Origin: Paenibacillus alkalitolerans
GTDB taxonomy: Bacteria > Bacillota > Bacilli > Paenibacillales > YIM-B00363
Direction: 5' to 3'
Assembly: GCF_016482785.1 (NCBI RefSeq)
Contig: NZ_JAEMXM010000006.1
Coordinates: 194,574-258,573 of the forward strand
DNA: 64,000 nt
Below, piece after piece: positions 8,589-17,911 of this stretch. Numbering within the stretch: position 1 is the first letter of the stretch; every line of letters begins with the position of its first letter. The position numbers and the translations under genes were made by a program. Under the pieces are notes generated by a model. That model ran no database searches. It worked only from the letters and a program-made list of their open reading frames with translations, and had not been told where the DNA came from.

Positions 8589-9788
8589 TTAGTAAGCGGA
8601 AACAGCGTCAAATTGTTGGTACAGCATTTGGCAGACCGTTCTCCCACCGACCCAAACCCGGTCGATGACCGGTTGATCCCCATGGAGACCGACCATTAGC
8701 AAATCCGCCGATTTACCCGGTTCGACGGAACCGGTATGGCTGTCGATGCCGAGCGCCTTTGCAGGATTCAAAGTCACCATATTCACAGCCCAGTTCAGGT
8801 CATATCCGAGGCGGTGAAGCAGAAACACGGACTGAAGCATGGAAGGGGGGTAATAATCGGAGCAAAAAATATCGACGACGCCTTCCCTTACCGCTTCAAG
8901 AGCGGAAAGATTGTTGCTGTGGGATTTCCCCATCATTACGTTGGGAGCCCCCATAACAACGTGCATTCCGCGCCGTTTCGCTTCGACCGCCACGATCAAA
9001 TCGACGGGAAATTCACTAATGGAAGCATTCCATTCACTCACGACATCCAGCTTCTCAATCGAATCGTCATCATGCGACGCAAGCGGAATGCCGTACCGGG
9101 CGGCAAGCTCGGACAGCATTAGAAGCTCGTCGAAGCTCGTCTTCGGTCTGCTCTTGCGTTCTTCAAAGATTTGCAGCACTTCATCCTCCGTCTTGTTTTG
9201 CCGCTCCATCACGAACCGTTTATGCACTTCAATATCGCGGTATTGCCCTTGTCCGGGCGTATGGTCCATGAAGGAGAGTTGATTGATCGCCTTGTCCCGC
9301 AGCAGCTGCTCGATGAACGGAACCGCGTTCCGGTTCGTAATTTCGAACCGGATGTGGATCCGGTTCCGGATGAGCCGCGGCTGCGTATTCATCCGGTGAA
9401 TATCTTTAACGAATTGCATCACGCTCGAATTGCGGCGGGCGGCGTTCGACGCTCCGTCATCCCACATGCTCAATGAATGGTAGATCGTTGTTATTCCTTG
9501 CGCCGCAAGCTTTCGCTCCAATTCCACGAACGACCACTCAATAGGGAAGCGGCTTGCCGGTCGAGGCTGCATCTCATGTTCTATGGCATCGCTGTGCGTA
9601 TCTATGATCCCGGGTATGATCCAGTAACCGGATGCATCCACATCGTTCGCTCCCCGCTGGACGTTTCCCGCTCGCGACACTTCCGTAATAACGCCATTAT
9701 CAATGACAACCGTTCCGTTCTCGATTACGCCGCCAGGGGTCACAATTTTCCCGCCGTATATTTTCCATGTACCGTCCGGCATTCGCAT
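8589..9788 (-). CDS. phnM: PhnM, ribosyl-phosphonate triphosphate diphosphatase
   Basis: Amidohydrolase-superfamily enzyme that removes diphosphate from alpha-D-ribose 1-alkylphosphonate 5-triphosphate before C-P bond cleavage. 399 residues. Metal-site motifs are GIIDTHSDAIEH near residue 57, FMDHTPGQGQY mid-protein, ASHDDD near residue 240, and SDYYPPSML. The ATG at 9788 follows GAGAGAGGGGGAA; a second ATG two codons later is equally possible. It is separated from phnL by 17 bp and from the TIM-barrel gene by 16 bp, so it belongs to the phn operon. No phnP or phnN follows. Confidence 0.93.
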   Translation of the reverse strand: MRMPDGTWKIYGGKIVTPGGVIENGTVVIDNGVITEVSRAGNVQRGANDVDASGYWIIPGIIDTHSDAIEHEMQPRPASRFPIEWSFVELERKLAAQGITTIYHSLSMWDDGASNAARRNSSVMQFVKDIHRMNTQPRLIRNRIHIRFEITNRNAVPFIEQLLRDKAINQLSFMDHTPGQGQYRDIEVHKRFVMERQNKTEDEVLQIFEERKSRPKTSFDELLMLSELAARYGIPLASHDDDSIEKLDVVSEWNASISEFPVDLIVAVEAKRRGMHVVMGAPNVMMGKSHSNNLSALEAVREGVVDIFCSDYYPPSMLQSVFLLHRLGYDLNWAVNMVTLNPAKALGIDSHTGSVEPGKSADLLMVGLHGDQPVIDRVWVGGRTVCQMLYQQFDAVSAY

Positions 9789-9805
9789 TTCCCCCTCTCT
9801 CGATC

Positions 9806-10519
9806 TTAAAAGTTTGCGCTTGCGACGGTCTCCCGCTTCCATTCGCTCATGTCGAAAATATGATCCGCGATTTTGCCCATGACATCCCAATCGTGGAACA
9901 CGCCGATCATCGTCGTTCCGTCTTCTTTCATCTCGCGCAATACCGTTAGGACGATCTCCTTCGACCTATCGTCGAGAGAGGCGGTGGGCTCATCCAATAT
10001 GAGCAGTCTCGGCCGCGAGACGAACGCCCTTGCAAGATTCACGCGCTGCTGTTCGCCTCCGGAGAACGTGGCGGGGAACGCATCCCAAAGCTCTTTCGGA
10101 ATCCGCAGCCTTGAGAGCATCTCCCTTGCTTTCGCGCGCGCTTCATCCATGCCGCAGCCTGTCGGTAGAAGCCGTTCGGCGATCACGTCTTGAGCGGACA
10201 CTCTTGGAATTACTTTCAAGAACTGCGTCACATAACTAATCTCGTTTCGGCGAAGATGGATCAACCGGCGATCGTCCGTTTGCGCCAAATCTATGCGTCC
10301 GTAGAGCTCGGAGTCGTACAAGATGCTTCCGCTTGTCGGGAGATAACTGCGGTAGACGCATTTCAGAATGGAGGATTTGCCGATACCGCTCGGACCGGCG
10401 ATGCCCATGAAGCAGCCTTTCGGGACATGGAAGGAGATATTATAGAAGGGATTCACTATCATCCGTTCGGTTAACGACAGCTCAAACGTTTTTGCTAAAT
10501 TTTTGACGGTCAGCACCAT
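9806..10519 (-). CDS. phnL: PhnL, C-P lyase ABC-type ATPase
   Basis: 237-residue ABC ATPase without a membrane partner, an accessory subunit needed for synthesis of ribosyl-phosphonate triphosphate by the PhnGHIJKL machinery. Walker A is GPSGIGKSS, the signature is FSGGEQQRVNLARA and Walker B is RLLILDEPTASLD. The N-terminal ELSLTERMIVNPFYNISFHV is typical of PhnL rather than PhnK. It lies 45 bp downstream of phnK. Confidence 0.92.
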   Translation of the reverse strand: MVLTVKNLAKTFELSLTERMIVNPFYNISFHVPKGCFMGIAGPSGIGKSSILKCVYRSYLPTSGSILYDSELYGRIDLAQTDDRRLIHLRRNEISYVTQFLKVIPRVSAQDVIAERLLPTGCGMDEARAKAREMLSRLRIPKELWDAFPATFSGGEQQRVNLARAFVSRPRLLILDEPTASLDDRSKEIVLTVLREMKEDGTTMIGVFHDWDVMGKIADHIFDMSEWKRETVASANF

Positions 10520-10564
10520 CCTCGCCTCTTTCCCGTTTCATTATTTCCGTATCCTGAAGCGCCG

Positions 10565-11410
10565 TCACAGCAAGGAGTGCACCAGCAATTGAGAATAAGC
10601 GTTCTGCGGATCCTCGAGAATTTGATCTGTCAGCCCTTGCTCCACGATGGTGCCGTGCCGCATGACGATCGTCCGGTCCGCAAGCATGCGGATCACGCCT
10701 AAATCGTGAGACACGACGATCATTGCCACTTGCAATTCCCTTTGGATGCCGCGAATGAGGTCCAGCACTTTCGCTTGGACGGACAGGTCGAGACCGGTGG
10801 TCACTTCATCCAGTAACAGAATCGGCGGATTGTTCGCCAGCGCTTTCGAAATTTGCACCCGCTGCTGCATGCCTCCGCTGAACTGTTTCGGCGGCTCGTC
10901 CATCCTTGGAACCGGAATTTCTACTCGGCTCAACAGGTCGGAAGCGCGTTCGCGTATGCGTCCGACGTGGAAATGCCCGGCTGCAAACAGCTTTTCCGCT
11001 ATATTTCCGCTTGAAGAGTACGACATTCTTAATCCCAGGTACGGATTTTGATACACCATGCCCATCAGATGATTGCGTATGTACCGTTTCTGCTGCGAAG
11101 ATTCTTCGAAGACGTTCGTTTGGCCGTCCTTGTAAGTGGAAATAGTCATAGAACCGGAGGTAACTTCTTGGTCAAAGTAGAGGCACTTCACCAACGTGCT
11201 TTTGCCGGAACCGCTCTCTCCGACAACTCCCAAAATTTCGCCTGGATAAAGGTGGAAATCCAACGACCGGCAAGCCCATATCGTTTCGCAATACGTACAG
11301 CGCGAAGATGCGTCGCCGCTTTCCGGATGTTCGCATTGCCGGCAGCCGGGTCCGAACCGCTTGGTTAACCCGCTCACTTCAAGCAATTTCTGTTCCGAGT
11401 GCAACGTCAT
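10565..11410 (-). CDS. phnK: PhnK, C-P lyase ABC-type ATPase with Cys-rich insert
   Basis: 281-residue ABC ATPase that docks on the PhnGHIJ core of the C-P lyase. Walker A is GESGSGKST, the signature is FSGGMQQRVQISKA and Walker B is PILLLDEVTTGLD. Between the first strand and Walker A is an insert with spacing CX2CX11CX2C (CRQC ... CTYC) followed by WAC, absent from the E. coli protein as I remember it and looking like a small zinc-ribbon. The start ATG overlaps the phnJ stop as ATGA, after GGGGGAACCCGC; a longer frame inside phnJ is not needed. Confidence 0.92.
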   Translation of the reverse strand: MTLHSEQKLLEVSGLTKRFGPGCRQCEHPESGDASSRCTYCETIWACRSLDFHLYPGEILGVVGESGSGKSTLVKCLYFDQEVTSGSMTISTYKDGQTNVFEESSQQKRYIRNHLMGMVYQNPYLGLRMSYSSSGNIAEKLFAAGHFHVGRIRERASDLLSRVEIPVPRMDEPPKQFSGGMQQRVQISKALANNPPILLLDEVTTGLDLSVQAKVLDLIRGIQRELQVAMIVVSHDLGVIRMLADRTIVMRHGTIVEQGLTDQILEDPQNAYSQLLVHSLL

Positions 11411-12279
11411 GCGGGTTCCCCCTTTTCCGATCCGGCCATCTTCTTGCAGTACCCCGTATCCGAGCATTGATACAACTGCCGGCCGGTCGCCTCGTCCGTC
11501 ACTTCATCCAGGAACGTATGCGTGCTTCCGCAGCGGCGGCATGACTTGCCTGCAAACGATTCCCTCTTGAAGCGGTAATCTTCGAACTGCAGCGGGAGAA
11601 CGTTCGTGTAAGGCGGAACGGCGTATATTTTCTTCTCCCTCCCGGCTCCGAATAAAGTCAAATGCTCCGCCCGGTGCAGCTTCTCGTTGTCCCAACGCGG
11701 AATCGGGCTCGGCGCCATGATGTACCGGTTGTGCACCGTCACGGGATAATCCGCGCCTAACGTTATGTCCCCCCACTTGACGATCCCTTCGTATAACGTC
11801 AGCCACATGGCGCTGTAATCCATCTCGGCATGTTGGCGTCTTGTCGCCTGCTCTCTTCGCTCGACCTTGCGCAGCGGCTCCGGTTGGGGAACCTGCAGCA
11901 CGAGAATTTGTCCCTGCGCAAGCCGTTCCTCCGGAACCCTGTGACGGGATTGAATGACGCTCGCTTCCGCCGTATCTTCGGTTGTGGATATACCGCTTGT
12001 CTCTTCTATCAGACGGCGTATGCTGACGGCATTGACGCTGTCGTCATTGCCTTGGTCGATCACTTTCACCACATCGCTCTTGCCGATTAACGAAAGTGTC
12101 AGCTGCAGTCCGCCTGTGCCCCATCCCCGGCCGATGGGCAGCTCGCGCGATGCGAACGGCACTTGATACCCGGGAATCGCGACCGCTTTGAGAGACTTTC
12201 TGCGAATTTCCCGCTTCGAGCCTTCATCGAGAAACGCGAAATTATATGCCGCTGGTTTGAAGCTCGGACGCGTTCGCAT
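11407..12279 (-). CDS. phnJ: PhnJ, radical SAM C-P lyase
   Basis: Catalytic subunit that cleaves the carbon-phosphorus bond by radical S-adenosylmethionine chemistry, releasing alkane and ribose cyclic phosphate. 290 residues. The unusual cluster motif at the C-terminus is intact: CRRC, 21 residues, C, SDTGY, C (CX2CX21CX5C), matching the four-Cys iron-sulfur site known for PhnJ. The start is ATG after AGGAGGGGCAATATA and lies inside the end of phnI; it overlaps phnK by 4 bp. Strong translational coupling fits stoichiometric assembly of the complex. Confidence 0.96.
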   Translation of the reverse strand: MRTRPSFKPAAYNFAFLDEGSKREIRRKSLKAVAIPGYQVPFASRELPIGRGWGTGGLQLTLSLIGKSDVVKVIDQGNDDSVNAVSIRRLIEETSGISTTEDTAEASVIQSRHRVPEERLAQGQILVLQVPQPEPLRKVERREQATRRQHAEMDYSAMWLTLYEGIVKWGDITLGADYPVTVHNRYIMAPSPIPRWDNEKLHRAEHLTLFGAGREKKIYAVPPYTNVLPLQFEDYRFKRESFAGKSCRRCGSTHTFLDEVTDEATGRQLYQCSDTGYCKKMAGSEKGEPA

Positions 12280-13429
12280 TATATTGCCCCTCCTTCTTCT
12301 TCATCTCGAATCTTGATTGCGTGTCGCGTATTCGGTCCAATGCGGACTGGAACGTAATATAGTGCGGCAGCTTCAAGTGGGAGACGAAGCCGGCAGATTC
12401 GACGCTGTCGATATGAATAAGCACGAATTCTTCATCTTGAGCGGGCGCCAGGCCGCTTGTTTCAAGGCTGCGTTCAAGAATAGCCATGGCAATGGCCTTC
12501 AGCTCGTTCTGCCCGAAACAAAGACCGTAGCCGAGAAGAAATTGAACTTCTCCCGACTCTTTGTCCTGGGTGAACGAGTTAATCGATTCCACTTCCGTCA
12601 ACAGAACCTCGCCGATGTAAATTCCTTCTGCGTCATCCGCTCCTTCTTCCAAGGGATACGGAATATGCACCGGAGCATACCCTACCCGAAGCTCTCCGAT
12701 CGTCGGATGCACTGCGCCGTAACCGCGCATGCTGCTGTAGGCGAGCGCGGTCATCGCTCCGGTTTCCCCGCGGGAAAGCGTCTGCAGCCGTGCCGAACGG
12801 GGGGCGGGAAAGTTTAGCTTTTGCCGGGTAATATCGAACGGTTCGGCTTCGCCGGCGAATTCCGGCTTCCTCATCAATCCTTGTTCCCGCAGCAAATCCG
12901 CCACTTTGGCAAAGGTTAGCGAAACATGTTCTTCTACGCCGGAATGAGCCGTGTCCGTCGGCGCTTTCGCAGCAGCTTCCCCCAGAAAACGCTCCATAAA
13001 GCCGCGAATTTCATCCTCATTCTCCTCCTTGAGCGAAAATTTTAACAGCCGGTGCGTATAATCGACGGTCGGCCCGAGAAGCTGACCGCCGGGAATGTCC
13101 CTGAACGACGATGAAATGCGTCGAATAATCCGCATGTCCGAAGGTTCGACCGTTAAAGAGTAATGATTGCGCGGAAGCGTCGACCGGTATGCGCGAATAA
13201 GAAACGCCGCTTCCGATGGATCGCCTTCGGCCTGCTTTAATGCAAGCGCCGCGTATGCCGGAGCGTACATGCCCCCTTCGCTTAATATCCGGTCGACCAA
13301 CAGCCGCATCTGCTTTTCAATCGCTTCCACCGGCAGTTCGACATTCGCGCCCTTCAACCGGTAATATTGCGTCAGTTGTTCGGCTTGGGCGATCGCCTCT
13401 TGCCCGCCCGTAACTGCTACGTATGCCAT
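12242..13429 (-). CDS. phnI: PhnI, C-P lyase core subunit
   Basis: 395 residues. PhnI, with PhnG, PhnH and PhnL, exchanges the adenine of ATP for the phosphonate; alone it has purine nucleosidase activity in E. coli. It begins MAYVAVTGGQEAIAQAEQL, the typical N-terminus, and contains RQKLNFPAPRSARLQTLSRG and GYGAVHPTIGELRVGYA. It is about 40 residues longer than the E. coli protein, mainly at the C-terminus. The start overlaps the phnH stop as TAATG and the end overlaps phnJ by 38 bp. Confidence 0.95.
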   Translation of the reverse strand: MAYVAVTGGQEAIAQAEQLTQYYRLKGANVELPVEAIEKQMRLLVDRILSEGGMYAPAYAALALKQAEGDPSEAAFLIRAYRSTLPRNHYSLTVEPSDMRIIRRISSSFRDIPGGQLLGPTVDYTHRLLKFSLKEENEDEIRGFMERFLGEAAAKAPTDTAHSGVEEHVSLTFAKVADLLREQGLMRKPEFAGEAEPFDITRQKLNFPAPRSARLQTLSRGETGAMTALAYSSMRGYGAVHPTIGELRVGYAPVHIPYPLEEGADDAEGIYIGEVLLTEVESINSFTQDKESGEVQFLLGYGLCFGQNELKAIAMAILERSLETSGLAPAQDEEFVLIHIDSVESAGFVSHLKLPHYITFQSALDRIRDTQSRFEMKKKEGQYNANASELQTSGI

Positions 13430-14037
13430 TACCGGTCAACCTCCTTGATTTTCGCGGTACGCGGAAGTGCGATGATGTCACCCTTCCCGGTAAACAGGAA
13501 AAGATCGATCCCGACCGGGTACTCCGCGTTCATTTTCTCCCGCTCCGCCAACCATTCCGGCGAAAGTCCGGAAATAATACAGTCCTTCTCCGTTTCGATT
13601 CCCGGTCCGCTCAATGTCAGCCTTCTTCCTCTTGCCGTTTCATCGCCCAGCGTCTCTACTTTGATAAAGAGCGTCGCGCCTAAATCGGGGGCTTCATGAG
13701 TTCCGCACTTTACATCCGCCGACAGCGCAATTATTTCTTCGGCGGACATATCGCCGTCCGCAAATACATAATCCGCTTTATTCAACGGTACCGCCGGGCT
13801 GAACGTCATGCGCCGGACATAATCAGACAACTCGGAGCTATCCTTCATCCGAACCGCATGACCGACTTCCCCGTCAAGCAAAGTAAGCGCAATTCCGGCA
13901 GCGGCTGGGCAAAAGCCGGCCGCAGACGCCGGATTCAAATTCAGGATGGCGGTCCGGATGTCCCGAACCGTTCCGGGATAAGCGATCGAATCCAAGAGCG
14001 CACGGTAGATGAACTGCGTTTCATGAACGCTTTCCAT
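13429..14037 (-). CDS. phnH: PhnH, C-P lyase core subunit
   Basis: 202-residue structural subunit of the PhnGHIJ core. It begins HETQFIYRALLDSIAYPGTV and contains GFCPAAAGIALTLLDGE and DLGATLFIKVETLG, segments found in PhnH proteins, and ends PVGIDLFLFTGKGDIIALPR. The ATG follows GATGGAGGAATCTT, so the start is firm. It overlaps phnG by 17 bp and phnI by one base. Confidence 0.94.
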   Translation of the reverse strand: MESVHETQFIYRALLDSIAYPGTVRDIRTAILNLNPASAAGFCPAAAGIALTLLDGEVGHAVRMKDSSELSDYVRRMTFSPAVPLNKADYVFADGDMSAEEIIALSADVKCGTHEAPDLGATLFIKVETLGDETARGRRLTLSGPGIETEKDCIISGLSPEWLAEREKMNAEYPVGIDLFLFTGKGDIIALPRTAKIKEVDR

Positions 14038-14461
14038 AAGATTCCTCCATCGTGTCGAAATTCACCTTCGTTCTCATAACCATGCTTTGCTTTTTCCGAA
14101 GCCTTGCGGCAATACGCTCTTCTTCTTGAAGCAATTCGGAAATCCACCCTTCGGTTGCCGGCAGCTTTGCATTCATTGCGGCGTCAACGACAGCCAGTTC
14201 ATACGCTTTCTCCGCATCCTCGCCGATCAATGCGCCGAAACCGTGCGTTCCCTCTACGGCCACCGTGCACTCCGTAATAAGGACCTCCCCGATAAAGAAC
14301 GGCTGCTGCGACACGGAATCTCTAGCTTTGCTCATCACAAGCGATTTCTCGGGAGCCCTTACAATGGAAACCGGATAACGGCTCTCGATTTCTCCGCATA
14401 GCTTTCGCAGCAGCTCCCGGTCACCTTCAATCAACACACGCGTGATTTGCGATCTGTTCAA
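14021..14461 (-). CDS. phnG: PhnG, C-P lyase core subunit
   Basis: 146 residues, the usual PhnG length. Recognisable segments are GEVLITECTVAVEGTHGFGA and AYELAVVDAAMNAKLP. There is no ATG in a sensible place: the best start is the TTG at 14459-14461, 7 bases after GGAAGG and just beyond the phnE stop, giving LNRSQITRVL. The upstream open frame reading into phnE is a shadow. PhnG pairs with PhnI and PhnH in the core complex. Confidence 0.9.
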   Translation of the reverse strand: MNRSQITRVLIEGDRELLRKLCGEIESRYPVSIVRAPEKSLVMSKARDSVSQQPFFIGEVLITECTVAVEGTHGFGALIGEDAEKAYELAVVDAAMNAKLPATEGWISELLQEEERIAARLRKKQSMVMRTKVNFDTMEESYGKRS

Positions 14462-14463
14462 AT

Positions 14464-15318
14464 TCAAACCTTCCTTCGAATATGGATTTTCAAGCGATTG
14501 CTGAAAAACTCCACCGTGAACACCATAGCGAAGATGACCAATGCCACAAAGAATGCGGTATCGAATTCGTAAGCGCGCATCGCATTCGCAATTTCCCATC
14601 CGATGCCTCCCGCTCCGACGACCCCGAGGATGGACGACTCGCCGATGTCCACCTCCAGACGAAACACGCTCCATGCGAGAAACGAAGTGACCACACACGG
14701 CAGCACGCCTTGAAGCATGATTTGCAGCCACCCGGCTCCGGTGGCGCGCATCGCCTCAAGCACCCCTTCGTCGATCTCTTCGATCGATTGGGAAAACACT
14801 TTGATCAACATGCCCGCGGCATGCGTAAAGATGGCCAGAACGCCCGGCAGAGGCCCCATCCCGACGGCAACGATAAATATTAACGCCCATACCAAAGTGG
14901 GAATCGTTCGCAGAAACGACGCAAGGCCTTTAAACAACCATGCCGTACGAGGCGAGACGTTCTCCGCGGCAAGAAATGACAATATAAAAGCGAAAATAAC
15001 GGCAAGCACGGTACCGACGATCGCAATTTGCAGCGATTCCAATGCGGCGGCCAGCACATGCTTCCATTCCGACGCGTTCGGAGGGAACATGTAGGAGAAA
15101 GACTGTATGAATTTCAACGTCCCGGCGAACAACAAGCTGTAATCGAAATTCAACTGGTAAAGACTGAATGCGAAGAAGAGGGCGCCGATCACGGCGGCCG
15201 CAACCAATACGGGATCCCGCTTCGGTTTGTCGGGCCATTGTCCGGCTTCGGCGTCCCTTGCGTTCAGATTGACGCCGCCGGCGCTATTCCGGCCGGCCTG
15301 AACCCATTCCGGACTCAT
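14464..15318 (-). CDS. phnE: Phosphonate ABC transporter permease PhnE (second)
   Basis: 284 residues with about six membrane helices, starting after a 35-residue polar N-terminus. The EAA-type coupling loop is EAMRATGAGWLQIMLQGVLP, the contact point with the PhnC ATPase. It starts with ATG overlapping the stop of the other permease gene (ATGA). With that gene it would form a heterodimeric channel, as is common in Gram-positive phn and ptx systems. Confidence 0.92.
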   Translation of the reverse strand: MSPEWVQAGRNSAGGVNLNARDAEAGQWPDKPKRDPVLVAAAVIGALFFAFSLYQLNFDYSLLFAGTLKFIQSFSYMFPPNASEWKHVLAAALESLQIAIVGTVLAVIFAFILSFLAAENVSPRTAWLFKGLASFLRTIPTLVWALIFIVAVGMGPLPGVLAIFTHAAGMLIKVFSQSIEEIDEGVLEAMRATGAGWLQIMLQGVLPCVVTSFLAWSVFRLEVDIGESSILGVVGAGGIGWEIANAMRAYEFDTAFFVALVIFAMVFTVEFFSNRLKIHIRRKV

Positions 15319-16142
15319 ATGATCCTCTCCCTTAATTTGCTTGTAATAAACTCGGTCATCAGGACCAGAACCATTACCATGATGATGGCCAAGCTCACCT
15401 CTTTGAATTGAAACAGCTTCAACCCTTTCTGAATGGCGAATCCGAGACCGCCGCCGCCGACCATTCCGATTAACGTCGAAGCCCGCACGTTTAATTCGAG
15501 CTTATACAACGACCATCCGATAAACCCGGGCATAAATTGCGGAAACACCGCTTGGCCGAGAATCTGAGTGTAAGACGCTCCCGTAGCCTTAAGCGCTTCC
15601 ACTTGACCGATATCGATCTCTTCGAGAATTTCGGCGTATGCTCTTGTAAGCGTCCCGATGGCGGTAATAATGAGCGCCAGCGTGCCTACTAAAGTACCCA
15701 GCCCATACGCGGCAACAAGCAAAATGCCCCAAATTAAAGTCGGGATATTGCGAAGCACCGAGCACAATGCGCGAACCGCCACTTGCACCGAACGGAACGG
15801 ACTCGTTGTCGCCGCGGCAAAGAAGGCAAGCACCATCGACAAAAGCGCTCCGACCACCATCGCCACAAAGCTGATATAGATCGTATCCAGAGCGGGACCG
15901 ATCAATTGATTGAACCGGGAAAAATCAGGAGGCAGAAAATCGATGAATATAAACCGGAAAATTTCTTCGACCCCTGTAAACACGTCAACAAAGGAAAAAT
16001 CGGTTTCCCACGCGGACCATGCCGTAATCGCAACGATTGCGATCACGATCATCCACGTCTGCCGTTTCTTCTGCCGAAGCAGCTCTTCGAGACGGTCTTC
16101 CGAACGGGTGCGCATGTCTTGAACGTTCCGCATTGCTCTCAT
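15315..16142 (-). CDS. phnE: Phosphonate ABC transporter permease PhnE (first)
   Basis: 275 residues. After a short cytoplasmic stretch come about six helices; the EAA loop is EALKATGASYTQILGQAVFP and LNVRASTLIGMVGGGGLGF is the conserved C-terminal region. Start and stop overlap both neighbours by 4 bp (ATGA at 16139-16142 and 15315-15318), so it is translationally coupled to phnC and the second permease. Confidence 0.92.
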   Translation of the reverse strand: MRAMRNVQDMRTRSEDRLEELLRQKKRQTWMIVIAIVAITAWSAWETDFSFVDVFTGVEEIFRFIFIDFLPPDFSRFNQLIGPALDTIYISFVAMVVGALLSMVLAFFAAATTSPFRSVQVAVRALCSVLRNIPTLIWGILLVAAYGLGTLVGTLALIITAIGTLTRAYAEILEEIDIGQVEALKATGASYTQILGQAVFPQFMPGFIGWSLYKLELNVRASTLIGMVGGGGLGFAIQKGLKLFQFKEVSLAIIMVMVLVLMTEFITSKLRERII

Positions 16143-16894
16143 CGTTGATACACCATCTCGATCACTTCATCGGTCAATTGCTCCGGAGGGCCGTCAAATA
16201 CGACGGTTCCTTTGTGAATGCCTACAATTCGGGTGGCATATTTTTTGGCGACTTCGACTTGATGGAGATTCACAAGACAAGTAATGCCGTCTTCCGTGCA
16301 AATCGTGTACAAATGCTGCATGATCGATTCCGACGTGACCGGATCCAGGCTGGCGATCGGTTCGTCGGCCAATATAAGAGACGGTTTCTGGGAAAGCGCG
16401 CGGGCGATGCCGACTCTTTGCTGCTGGCCGCCGCTTAATTCATCGGCACGCTTGTAGGTTTGCTGCTGCAAGCCGAGACGCGCCAAAATTTGCTTCGCTT
16501 CCTCCATGTCCTTCTTCGAATACATCCCCAATGCCCCGATGACAGGGTTCATGTAGCCGAGACGACCGTGAAGCACATTCCGAAGAACGGTAACTCTTTG
16601 AATAAGATTAAAGCTTTGGAAAATCATGCCCACTTCGCGTCTTAATCTGCGAATATTTCCGCTTCCGGCTTTCGTGGCGTCGATACCGTTGAACACTACT
16701 ACACCTTCAGTCGGCTCGACCAGCCGGTTGATGCAGCGAAGCAGGGTGCTTTTCCCTGCTCCGCTCGGTCCGATCACCGCGATGAATTCTCCGCGGTTCA
16801 CGCTAAAATCAATCCCTTTCAACGCCGCGGTGCCGTCCGAATACACCTTCTTAAGATTGCGTATTTCGAGTATGGTTGACATAATAGACTTCAC
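16139..16894 (-). CDS. phnC: Phosphonate ABC transporter ATPase PhnC
   Basis: About 250 residues. Walker A is GPSGAGKST, the signature [14 protein letters not shown] and Walker [14 protein letters not shown], all close to PhnC consensus; [20 protein letters not shown] and LHGRLGYM are also typical of PhnC. The start is either the GTG at 16894, close behind AAAGGA, or the ATG at 16882; spacing does not decide. It follows phnD after about 27 bp. Confidence 0.93.
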   Translation of the reverse strand: MKSIMSTILEIRNLKKVYSDGTAALKGIDFSVNRGEFIAVIGPSGAGKSTLLRCINRLVEPTEGVVVFNGIDATKAGSGNIRRLRREVGMIFQSFNLIQRVTVLRNVLHGRLGYMNPVIGALGMYSKKDMEEAKQILARLGLQQQTYKRADELSGGQQQRVGIARALSQKPSLILADEPIASLDPVTSESIMQHLYTICTEDGITCLVNLHQVEVAKKYATRIVGIHKGTVVFDGPPEQLTDEVIEMVYQR

Positions 16895-16921
16895 AACTTC
16901 CTTTCGTAATTTGTAACGTCC

Positions 16922-17875
16922 TTATTTCAACAACTCTTCGGGGCTCATATTCAACGCCTTGGCCGTATCCCGCACAACTTGATAGTCGTTATCCTCTACC
17001 GGAAAATACTGCTGCGTCCCTTCTTTGAAAAATTCAGAGTTTTGCTTGTGATATTCGAAGATAAACGCTTTGATCTCTTCCACCAAATCCGCCGGCAGAT
17101 CGCTGCGGTAAGTGAGCGGGCTGCTCGGAATCGGGTCGGACTTGGCGATCACTTTGAAATCATCCTGTTTGATCAGCCCGGCGTCCACGACGCGCTGCAC
17201 GCAACTGTCGCAAACGCCCGCACCGTCCGCAGTACCTTTGGCGATGGCCAATATCGATTTGTCATGACCGCCCGAGAAGGATACGTTGGAGAAATAGGTT
17301 TCCACTTCATCATTCGTAATTCCAAGCGTTTCGATAATTTTCGCCCGGGGGAACAAGTGTCCGGATGTGGACGCCGGATCCGCGAACAGGAACGTCTTGC
17401 CCTTCAAATCCTCGATCTTTTCCGCAGATGAATCCTTCGGCACAACGACCAAACTGTGATAATACGCGGCTTCCTTGCTTGTGGCCTTTACGGCGAGCGG
17501 CAACGCCCCGCTTCGTTCGTTGGCGATAATGTAAGAGAACGGCCCGAACGAAGCGATGTCGATTTTCTTCGTGCGCATTGCTTCAATGACCGCGGTATAG
17601 TCGTCGCCGACGAACAATTCGGTTTTAATGCCGAGGGCCGCCCCCAAATCGTCGACAAACTTTTGGTTGCCGCGCGACATCTTCCCTTCTTCCTCGCCCG
17701 GCAGGACGCCTAGACGAAGCACTTCGGGCCAGTCCGCTTTCGGATCTTCGGCCGCTTGCGCCGCGCTGGTTGTCGCCTCTTTCGTGCTGTTTGCAGTCAT
17801 CTGAGTACCGCCGCCGCATGCCGTTATTACGACTAAACTCAAAACCATGAACAATCCCAAAACATGTTTCATCAT
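16922..17875 (-). CDS. phnD: Phosphonate-binding lipoprotein PhnD
   Basis: 317-residue extracellular receptor of the importer. Residues 1-20 are a lipoprotein signal ending VVITACGGG. The mature protein has the phosphate/phosphite/phosphonate-binding fold: LRLGVLPGEE, KIDIASFGPFSYIIA, FADPASTSGHLFPR (phosphonate-binding Ser/Thr loop) and GTADGAGVCDSCVQR. Two adjacent ATG codons are possible starts after GGGGGATG. It leads the transport part of the operon, right after the phnF regulator. Confidence 0.93.
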   Translation of the reverse strand: MMKHVLGLFMVLSLVVITACGGGTQMTANSTKEATTSAAQAAEDPKADWPEVLRLGVLPGEEEGKMSRGNQKFVDDLGAALGIKTELFVGDDYTAVIEAMRTKKIDIASFGPFSYIIANERSGALPLAVKATSKEAAYYHSLVVVPKDSSAEKIEDLKGKTFLFADPASTSGHLFPRAKIIETLGITNDEVETYFSNVSFSGGHDKSILAIAKGTADGAGVCDSCVQRVVDAGLIKQDDFKVIAKSDPIPSSPLTYRSDLPADLVEEIKAFIFEYHKQNSEFFKEGTQQYFPVEDNDYQVVRDTAKALNMSPEELLK

Positions 17876-17911
17876 GAAAAAACATCCCCCTATAAGGTTT
17901 ATTGGAACTGA

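Noticed and set aside
14462..14731. Longer PhnG starting upstream inside the permease gene
   Set aside because: The upstream part is the permease gene read in another frame; PhnG length and the GGAAGG site fit the TTG at 14461.
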